A stretch of DNA of 38,825 nt from an uncultured Pseudobutyrivibrio sp. (GCA_900546435.1 URCQ01000023.1:1-38825), one strand, 5' to 3'; positions 1 through 6,538 are shown, numbered from the stretch's first letter. Translations and numbers: made by a program. Notes: a model not told the origin generated them from the sequence alone.

Positions 1-115
1 AACACAAGGGAAAGAGTAAGGGAAAGCTCACTTGCTACAAACTTAGTATTTTCAAGGGTTTGCGAAGAATTTGATAATTAAATATAACAGTTATTAAATT
101 TCCTAAAATATGTGA

Positions 116-484
116 AATATCAACTGTGAATTTGTAGAATTAGCAGGATTTACAACGGAAAAGGAATTTTCGGATGTGCATGGTTATATGTATGCAGATG
201 AGATGATGTTAAAACGTATGACAAGTAACCTGTTTTCAAACATCTTAAAATATGCCGATAAAGGAAAGAGTGTCTATGTACGCAGTAAGATCGAGCAGGG
301 GATGCTTGGAATCTTGATTGTCAATACCATTAAGCAGGATGTGGGGCAGGTGGAAAGCAACCATATCGGACTTCGCAGCAGTGAGCGTATGGTGGCACTG
401 CATCATGGGCAGATGCACGTGCAACATGACAGACAGGAATATCGGGTGCACATTTTCCTCCCGATTCTTTCTTATGATGTATAG
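116..484 (+). pseudogene. Remnant of a sensor histidine kinase (ATP-binding domain only)
   Basis: The frame is open from just after a stop at 113-115 to a stop at 482-484. It reads as the C-terminal part of a HATPase_c domain: an N-box-like stretch (NLFSNILKYADKG) and, near the end, a G-box-like segment (NHIGLRSSERMVALHHG). A complete kinase would have several hundred residues upstream carrying membrane segments, a dimerisation domain and the phospho-accepting histidine. Here those are missing and the preceding 115 bases have stops in this frame (95, 104, 113). The first ATG at 176 has no convincing ribosome binding site. I infer a truncated, probably non-functional remnant. A short HATPase protein in its own right is possible but less likely. 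Bases 1-115 hold nothing recognisable. Confidence 0.6.
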
Positions 485-499
485 AAAATGCCCAAAGTC

Positions 500-528
500 T
501 TGTAAAAGAGGCGAAAATCCTTTAAAAT
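500..528 (+). promoter_or_regulatory. Putative sigma-A promoter for the NSS transporter
   Basis: TTGTAA at 500-505 and TAAAAT at 523-528 are separated by 17 bases. They lie about 40 bases upstream of the transporter start, directly after the kinase remnant. Predicted by eye only. Confidence 0.45.
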
Positions 529-568
529 GGGAAAGCATCTTTGCATAAAAAGAGAATAGGGAAGGAAT

Positions 569-1930
569 ATGAAAATGAAACGAGAAGCATTTCAATCCCG
601 TTTGGGATTTTTGTTGGTGAGCGCAGGCTGTGCGATTGGCATAGGTAATGTGTGGCGCTTCCCGTATGTTGCTGGACAAAACGGTGGAGGCATTTTTGTA
701 CTGTTTTATCTGTTGTTTTTGGTAATTATGGGGTTGCCGGTATTAACAATGGAGCTGGCAGTAGGTCGTGCGAGTAAAAAGAGCGCTGTACTGGCGTATA
801 AAGCATTGGAAAAGCCGGGAACAAAATGGCATCTTCATGGTTGGGTGGCTATCTTTGGCTGTTGCATGTTAATGATGTATTACACAACCGTATCTGGCTG
901 GATGGTCAGTTATTTCTTTAAGTTTTTGACCGGAGAGTTTTCAGCAAATATGAGCGTGGAGCAGACAGAGGGTGTCTTTGATGCGCTGCTATCAGATCCA
1001 AAACAAATGATGTTTTGGATGGTGGCGACTGTAATTTTGGGATTTTTTGTATGCAGCAAGGGTTTACAGAATGGTCTGGAAAAAATCAGTAAAGTGATGA
1101 TGAGTGCTTTACTGCTTTTGATTATTGTTCTTGTCGTGCATAGTCTGGCATTATCCGGTGCAGGTGAGGGTATTGCTTTTTACCTTGTACCAAATTGGGA
1201 GACTGCGATGCAGGTCGGCTTAAAAAATGTTATCACAGCGGCGATGAACCAGGCGTTTTTTACCTTGAGCCTGGGCGTGGCAGCCATGGAGATTTTTGGC
1301 AGTTATATGGGAAGAGAGCATTCGCTTGCCGGTGAAGGTATCCGTATCTGTGGATTAGATACGTTTGTCGCGTTGATGTCTGGTCTTATTATTTTCCCGG
1401 CATGTTTTAGTTATGGCGTTGAGGTCAATGCCGGACCAAGTTTGATTTTTATTACACTGCCAAATGTGTTTGTACATATGGCAGGTGGCCGTATCTGGGG
1501 AAGCCTGTTCTTTTTGTTTATGACATTTGCAAGTTTTTCAACGGTCATTGCCGTGTTTGAAAATATCATGTCATTTGCCATGGACATGTTTGGCTGGAGC
1601 CGAAACAAAGCAGCCTTAATTAACGGAGCGATCATTCTCGTAGCAAGTATTCCGTGTGTGCTTGGATATAATGTCTGGAGTGATTTACATATCATTGGAG
1701 CACGTGATGTCTTAGACAGCGAAGACTTTATCGTAAGTAATCTGCTACTGCCGATTGGCTCCTTGGTATATCTGTTGTTCTGCGTTACGAAGTGGGGCTG
1801 GGGCTTTGATCAATATTTAGAGGAAGCCAATACAGGAGAAGGCTTGAAGATTTCCAGAAAGTTCAAACGCTATTTCCAATTTGTATTGCCACTACTTATT
1901 ATCTTTATTTTCATACAGGGATTACTTTGA
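569..1930 (+). CDS. Sodium:neurotransmitter symporter (NSS/SNF family) transporter
   Basis: A 453-residue polytopic membrane protein of the LeuT/MhsT fold. The family signature of the first helix is plain: GIGNVWRFPYVAGQNGGG at about residues 24-41, whose unwound part binds substrate and sodium in known members. About eleven hydrophobic segments can be counted, and the length matches bacterial 11-helix members such as MhsT. Family members take up amino acids by Na+ symport; the substrate here cannot be told from sequence. The start at 569 has a GGGAAGG-type ribosome binding site. The gene stands alone with its own promoter. A truncated copy of the short palindrome family follows the stop at about 1934. 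Confidence 0.9.
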   Translation: MKMKREAFQSRLGFLLVSAGCAIGIGNVWRFPYVAGQNGGGIFVLFYLLFLVIMGLPVLTMELAVGRASKKSAVLAYKALEKPGTKWHLHGWVAIFGCCMLMMYYTTVSGWMVSYFFKFLTGEFSANMSVEQTEGVFDALLSDPKQMMFWMVATVILGFFVCSKGLQNGLEKISKVMMSALLLLIIVLVVHSLALSGAGEGIAFYLVPNWETAMQVGLKNVITAAMNQAFFTLSLGVAAMEIFGSYMGREHSLAGEGIRICGLDTFVALMSGLIIFPACFSYGVEVNAGPSLIFITLPNVFVHMAGGRIWGSLFFLFMTFASFSTVIAVFENIMSFAMDMFGWSRNKAALINGAIILVASIPCVLGYNVWSDLHIIGARDVLDSEDFIVSNLLLPIGSLVYLLFCVTKWGWGFDQYLEEANTGEGLKISRKFKRYFQFVLPLLIIFIFIQGLL

Positions 1931-1933
1931 TAT

Positions 1934-1956
1934 CAGGGACGTTCCTTTCGCCACGA
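1934..1956 (+). repeat. Half copy of the short dispersed palindrome
   Basis: AGGGACGTTCC at 1935-1945 plus CTTTCGCCAC matches the left half and loop of the full elements at 5801 and 16841. The right half (AAGGAACGTCCCT) is absent, so this copy is decayed or was cut. Confidence 0.55.
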
Positions 1957-2023
1957 TATAGTAATTGTGTATGGAATTAATGGACGCAAATTGTGCAACA
2001 TGACACTTTTACACAATCGTGGC
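1950..2023. repeat. Imperfect inverted repeat upstream of the activase gene
   Basis: GCCACGAT (1950-1957) and ATTGTGT (1964-1970) are complementary to the contiguous ACACAATCGTGGC at 2011-2023, leaving a bulge on the left arm. There is no U-tract, so it is not a classical terminator. It could be an operator-like or RNA structure, or a relic of a repeat insertion. Confidence 0.4.
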
Positions 2024-2031
2024 ATTATGTG

Positions 2032-2060
2032 TCGAAAAAATCCATAGACTGTGATAGAAT
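2032..2060 (+). promoter_or_regulatory. Putative promoter for the activase gene
   Basis: TCGAAA (2032-2037) and TAGAAT (2055-2060) are 17 bases apart. They sit 47 bases ahead of the chosen ATG and downstream of the earlier in-frame ATG at 1993, which argues for the later start. Confidence 0.35.
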
Positions 2061-2106
2061 TTTTTTATCCTGGCATGAGGGATATGGTAAAAAAGGAGGA
2101 GTAAAA

Positions 2107-2913
2107 ATGAAATATTATGGTGGATGCGATTCCGGATCAACTTATACAAAATGTGTCATCATTGATGAGACAGGAAAAATGGTAGCAGATGTGACACTGC
2201 GCAGTCGTATTAATGCAGTGCTTTCCTGTGAGGAATCGATTGAAAAAGCAGTAGCACAAGTACCAGAACTTGCATCAGCAGATGATTTGGCATACTTAGT
2301 TGGAACCGGATATGGACGTAATAAAGTGCCATCAGCAGACGAGAATATTTCTGAGATTTCTTGTCATGCTATGGGGGTTCATGTGGCAGATCCAAATGTA
2401 AAAGCTATTATTGATATCGGTGGACAGGATGTAAAAGGAATTGCAATTGATTCCGACGGAACTGTTTTAAACTTTGCAATGAATGATAAATGTGCAGCTG
2501 GAACCGGTCGTTTCTTTGAAGCTATGGCAAAGGCGTTTGAAATGGATTTAGCTGAATTCTCAAAGTTGTCTCTGAAAGCTAAAAATGTAATTCCGATTAC
2601 AGCACAATGTACCGTATTTGCGGAGTCAGAAGTTATCTCTTTGGTTGGTGAAGGTAAGCCAATGGATGAAATTGCAGCAGGTATTGAATTATCTGTTGCA
2701 AAACGATGCTTTGTTATGTCAAAGAAAGCTGGCGCAGTAGATTCTATTACATTGACTGGCGGATGTGCAAAGAATGAAGGATTGAAGGAAGCAATCGAAA
2801 AAGTTTTGAATTTAAAGGTAATTGATCTTCCAATTGACCCACAGCTTATGGGTGCACTTGGTGCAGCAGAATTTGCCCGCCAAAAGGGAATGGCAAAGGA
2901 AGGAGCGGTTTAG
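2107..2913 (+). CDS. 2-hydroxyacyl-CoA dehydratase activase (BadF/BadG/BcrA/BcrD ATPase family)
   Basis: A 268-residue ASKHA-fold ATPase resembling HgdC/CompA, which uses ATP to push an electron from its [4Fe-4S] cluster into a 2-hydroxyacyl-CoA dehydratase. Seen here: the N-terminal phosphate loop (GCDSGSTYTKCVII), the DIGGQDVKGI motif and the C-terminal TGGCAKNEG. The two cysteines expected to hold the cluster at the homodimer interface are C129 (NDKCAAGTGRF) and C168 (AQCTVFAESE), close to their positions in HgdC. The ATG at 2107 is chosen over an in-frame ATG at 1993 because AAAGGAGGA lies just before it. No dehydratase subunit gene is next to it, so its partner is unknown; activases of this type also serve related uncharacterised reductases. 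Confidence 0.88.
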   Translation: MKYYGGCDSGSTYTKCVIIDETGKMVADVTLRSRINAVLSCEESIEKAVAQVPELASADDLAYLVGTGYGRNKVPSADENISEISCHAMGVHVADPNVKAIIDIGGQDVKGIAIDSDGTVLNFAMNDKCAAGTGRFFEAMAKAFEMDLAEFSKLSLKAKNVIPITAQCTVFAESEVISLVGEGKPMDEIAAGIELSVAKRCFVMSKKAGAVDSITLTGGCAKNEGLKEAIEKVLNLKVIDLPIDPQLMGALGAAEFARQKGMAKEGAV

Positions 2914-3027
2914 TATGACCGCATTTCTTCATGTACGTTTGATTATCGCAATTGAGCTGTGGAGCAGACACAATCGCTTCCAGTTGGAGAAGAAATAATA
3001 GTTACCAAAAATAGAAAAATGGTGAAA

Positions 3028-3070
3028 ATCAGCCGTCTATGCGCATAAAAGATGCAAGTAGGCGGCTGAT
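3028..3070 (+). terminator. Stem-loop after the activase gene
   Basis: ATCAGCCGTCT (3028-3038) pairs with AGGCGGCTGAT (3060-3070) with one G-U pair. The loop is long (21 bases) and no clean U-run follows, so termination is uncertain. Confidence 0.35.
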
Positions 3071-3071
3071 G

Positions 3072-3080
3072 TGTTATACT
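3072..3080 (+). promoter_or_regulatory. Possible extended -10 promoter for the hypA-like gene
   Basis: TGTTATACT matches the extended -10 pattern TGnTATAAT, about 100 bases ahead of the start. No good -35 was found, so the call is weak. Confidence 0.3.
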
Positions 3081-3180
3081 GATACAGCGTCTGGCAGAAA
3101 AGACGTGGTACGAGGCATGTCATACAGTTTATGGGATATGACGTGTTCGGGGAATATAGAGATTAAAGAGGAAAACATTA

Positions 3181-3659
3181 TGCATGAATTAGGAATTGTA
3201 TTTCATATTGCCAAAAAAGTAGAATCACTTGCTGTAGAAAATCATGTAAATCACGTGGCAAAGGTCGTTTTACAGATTGGAGAAGTGTCTACGGTTATTC
3301 CGGAATATCTGGATGACTGCTGGAAATGGAAATGCACAAAGAGCGAGATTTTAAAGGATTGTGAGCTGGAAGTCGAAATGATTCCGGCAGTTACATTCTG
3401 TGAAGATTGTGAAAAAACATATGGCACAGTAGAACACGGAAAGACCTGCCCATATTGTGGCAGTGAGCATACGTATCTGGTGCAGGGAAATGAGCATGCA
3501 ATCAAAGAAATTGTTGTATATGACGAGGATTGCGATGAAAATGCGGACGCAAAAGCTGAAAGTGAGGCACTAGAGGAAATCGAAAACGAAGATCATGGTG
3601 CCATGCCTATTGGTGATGAGACCAAAGAGTGTCAGGAAGAGCCAAAGGAAGAAGCATAA
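3181..3659 (+). CDS. hypA: HypA-like nickel metallochaperone with acidic C-terminal tail
   Basis: A 159-residue protein. HypA delivers nickel to [NiFe] hydrogenase or urease maturation. The start at 3181 is fixed by the N-terminal MHE (His2 is the family's nickel ligand) and by the AGAGG ribosome binding site; the longer frame from 3039 lacks this. The zinc site is complete, with C74/C77 and C90/C93 in two CxxC pairs at the usual HypA positions. About 45 residues after the normal end (~113) form an acidic tail rich in Glu and Asp, longer than standard HypA. No hypB, hydrogenase or urease genes are nearby, so the client is unknown. It converges with the DtxR-type gene across a shared terminator. 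Confidence 0.85.
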
Positions 3660-3689
3660 AGAAGCGTAAAAAAAGAAGTGCAAAAAAGA

Positions 3690-3731
3690 AGTCACACGAT
3701 TTGTATGAGAAACAAAATCGTGTGACTTTTT
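3690..3731. terminator. Bidirectional terminator between hypA-like and DtxR-type genes
   Basis: AGTCACACGATTT (3690-3702) and AAATCGTGTGACT (3715-3727) form a perfect 13-bp stem. A T-run follows on the plus strand, and an A-rich stretch precedes it, giving a U-run for the minus strand. Confidence 0.85.
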
Positions 3732-3745
3732 CAGTATTTCAGTGT

Positions 3746-4123
3746 CTAGTTTAACTTGTCCTGAATGTATTTTTTGACAGCTTCAAAACTTTCTTTACTG
3801 ATGACGTGCTCAATACGGCATGCATCTTCTGTGGCAGTTTCCTGCGGTACGCCAAGTGCCATCAGAGCTTTCGAAATCATCTCATGGCGTTCATAAATCA
3901 TCTCGGCAATTTCGCGGCCGGCATCTGTCAGATAAATATAACCGGCATCGGTAACGGTAATCTGTTCTTTCTCACGCAGGTTTTTCATGGCAATGCTGAC
4001 ACTTGATTTTTTGAAATCGAGTTCATTGGCAATGTCAACGGCGCGCACGACGGGTAATTTTTTGCTGAGAATCAAAATGGTCTCTAAATAATTCTCGGCA
4101 GATTCGTTAATAAATTTACGCAT
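3746..4123 (-). CDS. DtxR/MntR-family metal-dependent transcriptional regulator
   Basis: A 125-residue protein with an N-terminal winged helix (residues ~5-60; VDIANELDFKKSSVSIAMKNL carries the recognition helix) and the helical metal-binding/dimerisation domain (ERHEMI near residue 78, then DACRIEHVIS near 100). These acidic and His residues correspond to the manganese or iron ligands of MntR-type proteins. It lacks the C-terminal SH3-like domain of full DtxR, so it is closer in size to MntR. It probably represses metal uptake genes when Mn or Fe is sufficient; no metal transporter lies nearby. It is divergent from cysK and probably autoregulated through the dyad at 4154-4185. Confidence 0.87.
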   Translation of the reverse strand: MRKFINESAENYLETILILSKKLPVVRAVDIANELDFKKSSVSIAMKNLREKEQITVTDAGYIYLTDAGREIAEMIYERHEMISKALMALGVPQETATEDACRIEHVISKESFEAVKKYIQDKLN

Positions 4124-4153
4124 ATAAATAAAAACCTCCTAATACATGGCAAT

Positions 4154-4185
4154 GATACTATTTTGTATATAAACGTATTACTATC
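4154..4185. promoter_or_regulatory. Imperfect dyad in the DtxR-type gene promoter, possible operator
   Basis: GATACTATTTTG at the left end mirrors CGTATTACTATC at the right end with a few mismatches. It lies over and just downstream of the predicted minus-strand -10, where an autorepressor would bind. The target protein is inferred only from adjacency. Confidence 0.35.
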
Positions 4186-4211
4186 ATACCATATCTGCAA
4201 AAGAACGTGAA
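4183..4211 (-). promoter_or_regulatory. Putative promoter for the DtxR-type regulator
   Basis: On the minus strand TTCACG (4211-4206) and TATGAT (4188-4183) have 17-base spacing, about 60 bases ahead of the start codon. Confidence 0.4.
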
Positions 4212-4277
4212 GTTTTTCGGGGAAAGATATTGACAAAAAGAATTCTTTTCTATAAACTACAAACATAGAAAACCTAC

Positions 4278-4306
4278 TAAACAACTAGGAATATGGGAAT
4301 TATGAT
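4278..4306 (+). promoter_or_regulatory. cysK promoter with CymR-like operator
   Basis: TAAACA (4278-4283) and TATGAT (4301-4306) are 17 bases apart. CTAGGAAT (4285-4292) sits in the spacer right after the -35. The metY promoter at 6403-6431 has the same layout: ACA, one or two bases, CTAGGAA, then TATGAT. A shared repressor site is the simplest reading. Confidence 0.55.
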
Positions 4307-4365
4307 TTTGATCGTGGTAGAATGTGACAAAGAAATCAGAGGTTTATTTGTAGGAGGAAATTGAC

Positions 4366-5301
4366 ATGGCAGATATTAAAAATAGCGCAGTAGAATTGAT
4401 TGGTAATACACCTATTTTAAAATTAAATAGATATACCAAGGCATCTGGTGTAGAAAATGCAAACATTCTTGCAAAATTAGAGTACTTGAATCCGGCGGGT
4501 TCTGTGAAGGATCGTGTAGCGCTTGCAATGATTCAGGATGCAGAGAAAAAAGGTCTCTTGAAGGAAGGCGCGACCATTATTGAGCCTACTTCCGGAAATA
4601 CAGGAATTGGACTTGCAGCAGTTGCGACAGCAAGGGGATATCGCACCATTATTACACTTCCGGATACGATGAGTGTAGAACGTCGTAATCTTTTAAAAGC
4701 CTATGGGGCAGAACTTGTTTTGACTGAAGGTGCAAAAGGCATGAAAGGTGCCATTGAAAAAGCGGAAGAGTTAAAGAATGAGATTGCAGATTCCATTGTA
4801 TTGGGACAGTTTGTGAATCCGGCGAATCCGGCTGCACACAAAGCTACAACAGGTCCGGAAATCTGGAAACAGACAGGTGGTGCTGTGGATATCTTCATTG
4901 CCGGTGTCGGTACAGGTGGAACGATTTCTGGTGTTGGCGCGTATTTAAAAGAACAAAATCCGGATATTCAGGTCATTGCAGTGGAACCGGCGACAAGTGC
5001 CGTACTTTCCACAGGAAAGGCTGGTGCGCATAAAATTCAGGGAATTGGTGCAGGCTTTATACCAGATACTTTGGATACGAGTATTTATGATGAGATCATT
5101 CCGATTGAGAATGAGGATGCATTTACTGAGGGTAAGAAGTTTGCAGTAACGGAGGGCGTTCTGGTTGGAATCTCTTCCGGCGCAGCACTAAAGGCAGCTA
5201 CGATTGTGGCGAAGAGAGAAGAGAACAAAGGGAAGAATATCGTGGTACTTCTTCCGGATTCTGGTGATAGATATTTGTCTACACCGTTATTTGCAGATTA
5301 A
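4366..5301 (+). CDS. cysK: Cysteine synthase (O-acetylserine sulfhydrylase)
   Basis: A 311-residue PLP enzyme that makes cysteine from O-acetylserine and sulfide. K48 in NPAGSVKDR is the PLP lysine; PTSGNTGIG at 74-82 is the substrate-binding loop; GVGTGGTISG is the phosphate-binding glycine loop; GISSGAA near residue 270 is also conserved. The length matches CysK. The start has an AGGAGG ribosome binding site seven bases upstream. The Rrf2 regulator follows 57 bases later, probably in the same transcript. Expression is probably repressed by that regulator through CTAGGAAT in the promoter. Distinguishing CysK from CysM by eye is not absolute. Confidence 0.94.
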   Translation: MADIKNSAVELIGNTPILKLNRYTKASGVENANILAKLEYLNPAGSVKDRVALAMIQDAEKKGLLKEGATIIEPTSGNTGIGLAAVATARGYRTIITLPDTMSVERRNLLKAYGAELVLTEGAKGMKGAIEKAEELKNEIADSIVLGQFVNPANPAAHKATTGPEIWKQTGGAVDIFIAGVGTGGTISGVGAYLKEQNPDIQVIAVEPATSAVLSTGKAGAHKIQGIGAGFIPDTLDTSIYDEIIPIENEDAFTEGKKFAVTEGVLVGISSGAALKAATIVAKREENKGKNIVVLLPDSGDRYLSTPLFAD

Positions 5302-5358
5302 GCGGGCGAGAGCACAACAGGATGCTTTTCGTCATTTACAGGAAAAAGAGGGATAGGT

Positions 5359-5796
5359 ATGAGAGTTTCAACAAAAGGTAGATATGCCATTCGATTTATG
5401 TTGGATTTGGCACTTCATAATACGGGAGAACCAGTGCGCATCAAAGATGTTGCGACACGACAGAATATTTCAGATAAGTATTTGGAACAGGTGGTGTCTA
5501 TTTTAAACAAAGCGGGCTATGTCAGAAGTATTCGTGGACCGCAAGGAGGCTATGTTCTTACACGAAATCCCGAGGATTACACGATGGGACAGATCCTTCG
5601 TTTGACGGAAGGAGATATGGTTCCTGTCGCATGTCTTGCCGATGACGTGAACCAATGTGATCGTGCAGATAGTTGTGTGACCTTGCATTTTTGGAAAAAA
5701 TTAGATGATGCAATCAGCAGTGTAATTGATAATACAACTTTGGCGGACCTTGTGGAAGAAGAGCAGGGGATGATGGCCAACAATTATGTGATTTAA
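5359..5796 (+). CDS. Rrf2-family regulator, CymR/IscR-like
   Basis: A 145-residue winged-helix regulator. The N-terminus (MRVSTKGRYAIRFMLDLA), DKYLEQVVSIL and the wing SIRGPQGGYVL are classic Rrf2 features. The C-terminus (VIDNTTLADL, ending NNYVI) resembles CymR, the cysteine-metabolism repressor that works with CysK in bacilli. It also has three cysteines, C92, C100 and C106, in the place where IscR and NsrR bind an Fe-S cluster (spacing C-x7-C-x5-C); B. subtilis CymR lacks this triplet. Its place directly after cysK and the shared CTAGGAA motif before cysK and metY support a role as sulfur-metabolism regulator, perhaps with redox or Fe-S sensing. Ligand and targets are inferred. Confidence 0.88.
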   Translation: MRVSTKGRYAIRFMLDLALHNTGEPVRIKDVATRQNISDKYLEQVVSILNKAGYVRSIRGPQGGYVLTRNPEDYTMGQILRLTEGDMVPVACLADDVNQCDRADSCVTLHFWKKLDDAISSVIDNTTLADLVEEEQGMMANNYVI

Positions 5797-5800
5797 CCGT

Positions 5801-5837
5801 AGGGACGTTCCTTTTGCCATAAGGAACGTCCCTTTTG
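5801..5837 (+). terminator. Short palindrome family copy acting as cysK-rrf2 terminator
   Basis: AGGGACGTTCCTT (5801-5813) and AAGGAACGTCCCT (5821-5833) form a perfect 13-bp stem with a seven-base loop, followed by TTTTG. It lies five bases after the rrf2 stop. The same sequence recurs elsewhere in the window, and it forms the left end of the long palindrome. Confidence 0.75.
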
Positions 5838-6023
5838 TCATATGGAAAGACAGGCGCAGAGCAGCAGGACGGACAGCACGCAGGATACTGGGAAGAAACT
5901 GTCGCAGAACAGGGAGTCTCTTTGTGTGAAATTTTTCTTTTTGGGATTAAAAATGTCTTTGCAAAGTTCGACAACCGTCTTGGATGATGTGCACCTCTGC
6001 CAGATATGAATGCAGAACGAATT

Positions 6024-6160
6024 AGAGATGCTTAGGACTTGTAAATACTGAGGCAACTCGGGTACAAGGATGTACCCGAGAGGCGCAACCGCACATGGAT
6101 GTTCGTTTGCGCCGGTTGCCATGAACCTTTGAAAAAGTCGTCCAAGTCCTTAGCATCTCT
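6024..6160. other. Branched stem-loop core of the giant palindrome (possible structured RNA)
   Basis: An outer perfect stem (6024-6040 with 6143-6160) encloses GGCAAC (6052-6057) pairing with GTTGCC (6115-6120). Inside that are two hairpins: CTCGGGTAC/GTACCCGAG (6057-6065 with 6072-6080, six-base loop) and GGCGCAA/TTGCGCC (6082-6088 with 6107-6113). The result is a small multibranch fold. Whether it is transcribed is unknown; no strong promoter was found inside it. Confidence 0.4.
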
Positions 6161-6402
6161 TATAAGTGGCGCCCTGAATATCTGTCAGAGGTGGACACAT
6201 CCTGACGTTAGTCGAAGCTGTGCAAAAGACATTTTATGAAAAGAAACAATTTCACAAAGAGACTCACCTAACCTGCTCCAAAGTTTCTTCCCAGTATCCT
6301 GCGTGCTGCCCGTCCTGCAGCTCTGCGCCTGCCTATATGCCAATGGATACACCCCCTTGTGGCAAAAGGAGCGTCTCTTGTTTAAAAAAATTAAAAAACC
6401 TA

Positions 6403-6431
6403 TTGACATACTAGGAAATATAGGATATGAT
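6403..6431 (+). promoter_or_regulatory. metY promoter
   Basis: TTGACA (6403-6408) and TATGAT (6426-6431) with exact 17-base spacing make one of the strongest promoters in the window. The expected transcription start is near 6438, leaving a leader of about 150 bases before metY. Confidence 0.75.
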
Positions 6432-6451
6432 TCCAATATCATAATTCCTAG
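6411..6451. promoter_or_regulatory. CymR-like operator overlapping the metY promoter
   Basis: CTAGGAAAT (6411-6419) and AATTCCTAG (6443-6451) form an inverted repeat. Between them, AGGATAT and ATATCAT give a second weaker dyad. It covers the spacer, the -10 and the start point, so a bound protein would block transcription. CTAGGAAT also lies in the cysK promoter. The Rrf2 protein encoded upstream is the natural candidate. Confidence 0.6.
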
Positions 6452-6484
6452 CAAGTTGGTATAGATATAGGGAAAGGAAAAAAG

Positions 6485-6538
6485 ATGAATTATTTTGATG
6501 AAGCGGTTCATTTTCGAATGTGCTCCTGGCGATGTTGA
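6485..6538 (+). CDS. Possible leader peptide upstream of metY (17 aa, ends MCSWRC)
   Basis: A 17-codon ORF lies in the metY leader. An AAAGG ribosome binding site (6473-6477) sits seven bases before its ATG. The peptide begins MNYFDEAVHF and ends RMCSWRC, so one Met, two Cys and a Trp codon come immediately before the stop. It lies between the operator and the metY start, about 50 bases upstream of metY. A cysteine- or methionine-sensing leader peptide is an inference. No terminator hairpin was found after it, so control might act on translation. It could also be chance. Confidence 0.35.
   Translation: MNYFDEAVHFRMCSWRC

Larger units (their letters stand above)
5801..6381. repeat. Giant imperfect palindrome (~580 bp) with branched core; possible MITE-like element
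   Basis: This fills most of the gene-free stretch between rrf2 and metY. The two arms are imperfect reverse complements over most of their length. Examples: AGGACGGACAGCACGCAGGA (left, near 5866) against TCCTGCGTGCTGCCCGTCCT (right, near 6298); TGTCTTTGCAAAG near 5950 against TGTGCAAAAGACA near 6216; CACCTCTGCCAGATAT near 5993 against ATATCTGTCAGAGGTG near 6178. Nearer the centre, GAGATGCTTAGGACTTG (6024-6040) pairs with CAAGTCCTTAGCATCTC from 6143. The core holds GGCAAC/GTTGCC closing two hairpins. The outer ends match the short palindrome family (right end degenerate, ~6350-6380). No transposase is encoded. Confidence 0.75.

Noticed and set aside
2915..2998. A 27-codon ORF starting right after the activase stop
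   Set aside because: No ribosome binding site of its own beyond the AAAGGAAGGAG inside the activase end, no recognisable motif, and too short to judge. It might be a remnant but I cannot support it.
5838..6122. Minus-strand ORF of 94 codons in the left palindrome arm
   Set aside because: Hydrophobic and Cys-rich only because of the repeat sequence, no start signals. A different frame of the same arm is discussed in the findings instead.
6024..6160. tRNA-like reading of the branched core of the giant palindrome
   Set aside because: The stems are of the wrong lengths and number, and there is no TTCRANY T-loop or anticodon arm, so it is not a tRNA.
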